Assembly (NCBI GenBank): GCA_031550915.1
Contig: JAVBOF010000021.1
Span: forward strand, 1-9,377
Length of the DNA stretch: 9,377 nucleotides
Reading direction: 5' to 3'
Source: JAVBOF01 sp031550915
GTDB taxonomy: Bacteria > Bacillota > Clostridia > Christensenellales > MGBC116941
A model generated the notes under the pieces. That model ran no database searches, had not been told where the DNA came from, and saw only the letters and a program-made list of their open reading frames with translations. Each line of letters begins with the position of its first letter. Position 1 is the stretch's first letter. Shown in pieces: positions 7,258 through 9,377 of this stretch. A program made the translations under genes and the position numbers.

Positions 7258-7902
7258 CTATTTTATTTGACTCATTACTTCTTCAACAAAGTTATCTTCC
7301 TTCTTGGCCAATCCTTCTCCAAGCTCAAATCTTACAAAGCGGCGAACCGATATATTTTCTCCGACCTGTGCTATCCGCTCGACCACTATATCGTTAATCG
7401 TCTTGTCAGTATCCTTTACAAAAGGTTGCTCCAAAAGACAAATTTCCTTGTAATACTTTTCGATACGCCCTTCGACCATCTTATCTACGATTTTTTCAGG
7501 CTTGCCTTCGTTCAATGCCTGTGCGCGTAGTATTTCTTTTTCTTTCTCTATCATTGAAGCATCAACTTCTTCCCTACGCAGGCATACGGGGTTTGCCGCC
7601 GCAATATGCATTGCTATATCGTGGACAAAAGCTTTGAATTCGGGTGTTTTTGCAACAAAATCCGTCTCGCAGTTCACTTCAAGTAAAACACCTATCTTGC
7701 CATTCATATGGATATAACTATCAACAACACCTTCCGCGGCTATCCTTCCGGCCTTTTTAGCGGCGGACGCCAAGCCCTTCTCGCGAAGGTATTCAACTGC
7801 CTTCTCGATATTTCCATCGCATTCTGTCAATGCGTTTTTACAATCCATCATACCGCATCCGGTAATATCCCTCAGCTCTTTAACTGCGGTTGCGCTAATC
7901 AT
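7258..7902 (-). CDS. tsf: Translation elongation factor Ts (short form)
   Basis: EF-Ts is the nucleotide exchange factor that releases GDP from EF-Tu in the cytoplasm. The N-terminal UBA-like domain (about 1-45) has the usual VKELRDITGCGMMDCKNAL, and the catalytic motif TDFVAKT sits at 80-86 after VNCE. At 214 residues the protein is shorter than the E. coli or Bacillus factor (about 280-295) and resembles the short forms known from Thermus and several clostridial lineages. The frame is unbroken and ends cleanly, so this looks like a natural short form and not a truncation. The C-terminal ENISVRRFVRFELGEG is a family end motif. The ATG has GGAGGA (7911-7916) 8 nt upstream. It lies 38 nt downstream of rpsB, the conserved S2/EF-Ts pair, and is followed directly by a terminator. 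Confidence 0.97.
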   Translation of the reverse strand: MISATAVKELRDITGCGMMDCKNALTECDGNIEKAVEYLREKGLASAAKKAGRIAAEGVVDSYIHMNGKIGVLLEVNCETDFVAKTPEFKAFVHDIAMHIAAANPVCLRREEVDASMIEKEKEILRAQALNEGKPEKIVDKMVEGRIEKYYKEICLLEQPFVKDTDKTINDIVVERIAQVGENISVRRFVRFELGEGLAKKEDNFVEEVMSQIK

Positions 7903-7940
7903 ATATATTTTCCTCCATTCGATATCAGTTGTATGTCGGC

Positions 7941-8708
7941 TTATTCCTCAGTTGCCACAACGGTTTCTTCTGCAACTGCATCTGTTGCAGCTTCATTTTC
8001 TAAATAATCCGCGCCTTCCATCGATTCGCCCTGACGGGATTCCAGGACAGCATCGGCCATTTTCATGGAAATAAGTTTGACCGCACGGATAGCGTCATCG
8101 TTGCCAGGAATAACGTAATCGACTTCATCCGGATCACAATTGGTATCAACGATAGCGACAATCGGTATACCAAGGGTATGCGCTTCAGCGATCGCTATTC
8201 TTTCCTTTCGGGGATCAACTATAAACAATGCGCCCGGCAGTTCCTTCATGTCACGAATGCCGCCAAGATTCTGCTCCAGCTTTTCATGCTCATGACGCAA
8301 TTTAATGACTTCTTTTTTGGGAAGCAATGCCATTTCGCCGTTTGTCTCCATTTGTTCAATACGATTCATGCGTGCAACTCTCTGGCGTATAGTGCGGAAA
8401 TTTGTAAGCATACCGCCAAGCCAGCGGTTTTTAACATAGAACATACCGCAGCGTTTTGCTTCCTGTTCAATCGACTCTTGAGCCTGCTTCTTAGTGCCAA
8501 CGAATAAGACAGTCTTTCCTTCCATAACGACATCGCGCACGAAGAAGTATGCGTCCTCAACCTTTTTGACCGTTTTTTGCAAATCAATGATGTAGATACC
8601 GTTACGTTCGGTAAAGATGTACTCCGCCATTTTGGGATTCCATCTTCTTGTTTGATGCCCAAAATGTACGCCAGCTTCCAAAAGCTGTTTCATAGAAATG
8701 ACAGACAT
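7941..8708 (-). CDS. rpsB: Small ribosomal subunit protein uS2
   Basis: S2 is a late-assembling 30S protein that sits between head and body and helps recruit S1. The 255 residues cover the whole family. The N-terminal signature LLEAGVHFGHQTRRWNPKM (9-27), the segment VLFVGTKKQAQ (67-77), RWLGGMLTNF (95-104) and the second signature PGALFIVDPRKE (158-169) are present, along with the coiled-coil helices between them. The C-terminal tail after about residue 222 is acidic (ends in VVATEE) and varies widely between species. The ATG at 8708 has GGAGG (8715-8719) at 6 nt spacing. It opens the rpsB-tsf unit, with a candidate promoter and a structured leader upstream. Confidence 0.98.
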   Translation of the reverse strand: MSVISMKQLLEAGVHFGHQTRRWNPKMAEYIFTERNGIYIIDLQKTVKKVEDAYFFVRDVVMEGKTVLFVGTKKQAQESIEQEAKRCGMFYVKNRWLGGMLTNFRTIRQRVARMNRIEQMETNGEMALLPKKEVIKLRHEHEKLEQNLGGIRDMKELPGALFIVDPRKERIAIAEAHTLGIPIVAIVDTNCDPDEVDYVIPGNDDAIRAVKLISMKMADAVLESRQGESMEGADYLENEAATDAVAEETVVATEE

Positions 8709-8800
8709 AAATAACCTCCAATTGTTTTTCCTCCTTCCGCCTCATAAACTCCGGAACCTATCGGCACATCCTTTGTTTCAGCGGAAGTGTGATTTTTAAC
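8709..8800 (-). promoter_or_regulatory. rpsB: Structured rpsB 5' leader
   Basis: This is the untranslated leader of about 90 nt predicted from the proximal candidate promoter. A 7-bp closing stem pairs 8734-8740 with 8781-8787 (CTTCCGC/GCGGAAG). Inside it a 4-bp helix (8746-8749 with 8775-8778) and short GGA/TCC and CC/GG pairings around a GATA tetraloop can form. The 3' arm of the stem overlaps an extra AAGGAGG motif (8730-8736) upstream of the true GGAGG site (8715-8719). Such leaders commonly mediate ribosomal-protein autoregulation; whether S2 binds here is inference, and I do not recognise it as a named RNA family. Confidence 0.45.
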
Positions 8801-8806
8801 TAATGT

Positions 8807-8835
8807 AGTATATCATATGGATCATCTCTAAGCAA
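8807..8835 (-). promoter_or_regulatory. Candidate sigma-A promoter for rpsB-tsf
   Basis: On the minus strand, TTGCTT (8830-8835) and TATACT (8807-8812) are separated by exactly 17 nt. The -10 box matches the consensus at 5 of 6 positions; the -35 box keeps the TTG. Transcription would start near base 8800. The pair lies between the atpC terminator and rpsB, where a promoter is required. Confidence 0.65.
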
Positions 8836-8840
8836 GAAAA

Positions 8841-8870
8841 AGTATACAAAAAAGCTGCTTGCTTTAGCAA
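8841..8870 (-). promoter_or_regulatory. Possible second, upstream promoter overlapping the atpC terminator
   Basis: On the minus strand, TTGCTA (8865-8870) and another TATACT (8841-8846) are 18 nt apart. The -35 box falls inside the hairpin of the atpC terminator. Tandem promoters are common before ribosomal protein genes, but this one may be a by-product of the terminator sequence. Confidence 0.3.
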
Positions 8871-8876
8871 ACAGCT
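8848..8876 (-). terminator. Intrinsic terminator of the ATP synthase operon
   Basis: An 11-bp near-perfect stem (8853-8863 with 8866-8876, one G-T wobble) with a tight A-rich loop is followed on the minus strand by a T run (8853-8848). It begins 14 nt after the atpC stop codon, marking the end of the atp operon. Confidence 0.88.
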
Positions 8877-8890
8877 CATTCAGCATGATT

Positions 8891-9304
8891 TTAATCAAGG
8901 CTTCCACGAATATTCTTTATTCGTAGTCTTTCCATGGCTCTTGTGAGCGTTATTAGGCTTTCTTTATATTCACGTATGCTCTGCTTTTTCAGCAGCATGT
9001 TCTCAGCCTTTTCTTTATCTGAAAGAGCGCGTTCGACGTCTATTTCATCCGGCCACTCACATTTCTGTGCAAAAATAATCGTCTTATCCTTGCGGACATC
9101 CAAAAAGCCTTCCGTAGTAAAAGCATTCCTCTTTTCACCATTATACACAAAGCGCAGCTCACCGATGCTGATATTGACTATCATCTCGGCATGGTCTTTC
9201 AAAACTGTAAGTTCTCCGTCCAACGCCTTAATGGTAAGTGACTCGACGTTGCCATTGAAAAAGGCTCTTTCCGGTGTAACTATTTCTAACACAAATTCCG
9301 ACAT
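8891..9304 (-). CDS. atpC: F0F1 ATP synthase subunit epsilon
   Basis: Subunit epsilon belongs to the central stalk of the F1 sector on the cytoplasmic side; it couples rotation to catalysis and can inhibit ATP hydrolysis. The 137 residues fit the family. The N-terminal beta-sandwich (about 1-85) opens with FVLEIVTPERAFF and includes DGELTVLKDHAEMIVNISIG (29-48) and EGFLDV (65-70). The C-terminal helical hairpin (about 88-137) is charged and ends with TRAMERLRI. Its start at 9304 is preceded by GGAG eight bases upstream, and it follows atpD after 24 nt, the standard end order of the atp operon. A strong terminator follows. Adjacency to rpsB means the ATP synthase operon ends right before the translation cluster. 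Confidence 0.96.
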   Translation of the reverse strand: MSEFVLEIVTPERAFFNGNVESLTIKALDGELTVLKDHAEMIVNISIGELRFVYNGEKRNAFTTEGFLDVRKDKTIIFAQKCEWPDEIDVERALSDKEKAENMLLKKQSIREYKESLITLTRAMERLRIKNIRGSLD

Positions 9305-9328
9305 TGGTATGGCTCCAAATCACGTATT

Positions 9329-9377
9329 TTACATTTCATTTAGCTTCTTGGCTTTTTCCTTTGCTTCATCGATATCC
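9329..9377 (-). CDS. atpD: F0F1 ATP synthase subunit beta, C-terminal end (runs off window)
   Basis: The last 15 codons and TAA stop of a minus-strand gene enter from the window edge and read DIDEAKEKAKKLNEM. This resembles the charged helix that ends F1 beta subunits (DI-EA-EKAKK), and the position 24 nt before atpC is where atpD always sits. The catalytic domains lie outside the window, so the identity rests on this short tail and on gene order. Confidence 0.85.
   Translation of the reverse strand, partial: DIDEAKEKAKKLNEM

Noticed and set aside
8366..8662. 98-codon minus-strand frame inside rpsB
   Set aside because: It is an alternative frame of the rpsB coding sequence starting at a TTG without a ribosome site. 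The S2 reading explains the region fully.
8640..8736. Possible leader peptide starting at TTG after the extra AAGGAGG before rpsB
   Set aside because: The TTG lies within the real rpsB ribosome site and the frame runs out of phase into rpsB. Nothing suggests a coding function, so the motif is better read as part of a structured leader.
1..9377. Search for CRISPR arrays, insertion sequences, tRNA genes, toxin-antitoxin or defence modules
   Set aside because: No regularly spaced repeats, transposase-like frames, tRNA-like cloverleafs or defence-type proteins were seen. The DNA is almost fully occupied by core genes on one strand.

Overview
The window is a dense bacterial housekeeping region in which every supportable gene lies on the minus strand, so it is read from base 9377 down to base 1. 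The gene set and order fit a Bacillota (Firmicutes) genome, most likely class Clostridia. A PolC-type replicative DNA polymerase follows rseP and ispG. The order rpsB-tsf-pyrH-frr-uppS-cdsA-dxr-rseP-polC is the classic low-GC Gram-positive one, with ispG in place of the proS found in Bacillus. The base composition is moderately AT-rich, the Shine-Dalgarno sites are strong, and two genes appear to start with TTG. I cannot place it below class level.

Region 1 (9377-8848) is the end of an ATP synthase operon: the last codons of atpD, then atpC and a clear intrinsic terminator. Region 2 (about 8870-7228) is the translation unit rpsB-tsf. It has one good and one weaker candidate promoter, a leader of about 90 nt that can fold into a long hairpin, and a terminator after tsf. 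Region 3 is pyrH, whose ribosome binding site begins only about 20 nt beyond that terminator. A GC-rich hairpin follows pyrH.

Region 4 (6370-1) is one tightly packed run: frr, a small PASTA-like ORF, uppS, cdsA, dxr, rseP, ispG and the N-terminal part of polC. Gaps range from 4-nt overlaps to 21 nt, so co-transcription and translational coupling are expected. It combines ribosome recycling, isoprenoid precursor synthesis (dxr, ispG), the C55 lipid carrier for wall synthesis (uppS), phospholipid precursor synthesis (cdsA), intramembrane proteolysis (rseP) and DNA replication (polC).

Most of this is conserved core genome. The item most worth a second look is the 68-codon PASTA-like ORF between frr and uppS. 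It has no signal peptide or membrane segment and is coupled on both sides by 4-nt overlaps. I see no CRISPR array, mobile element, tRNA, rRNA or defence system. The plus-strand open frames are all antisense shadows of the minus-strand genes. No gene-free stretch exceeds 300 bases; the longest are 8709-8890 and 6371-6497, and both are described.
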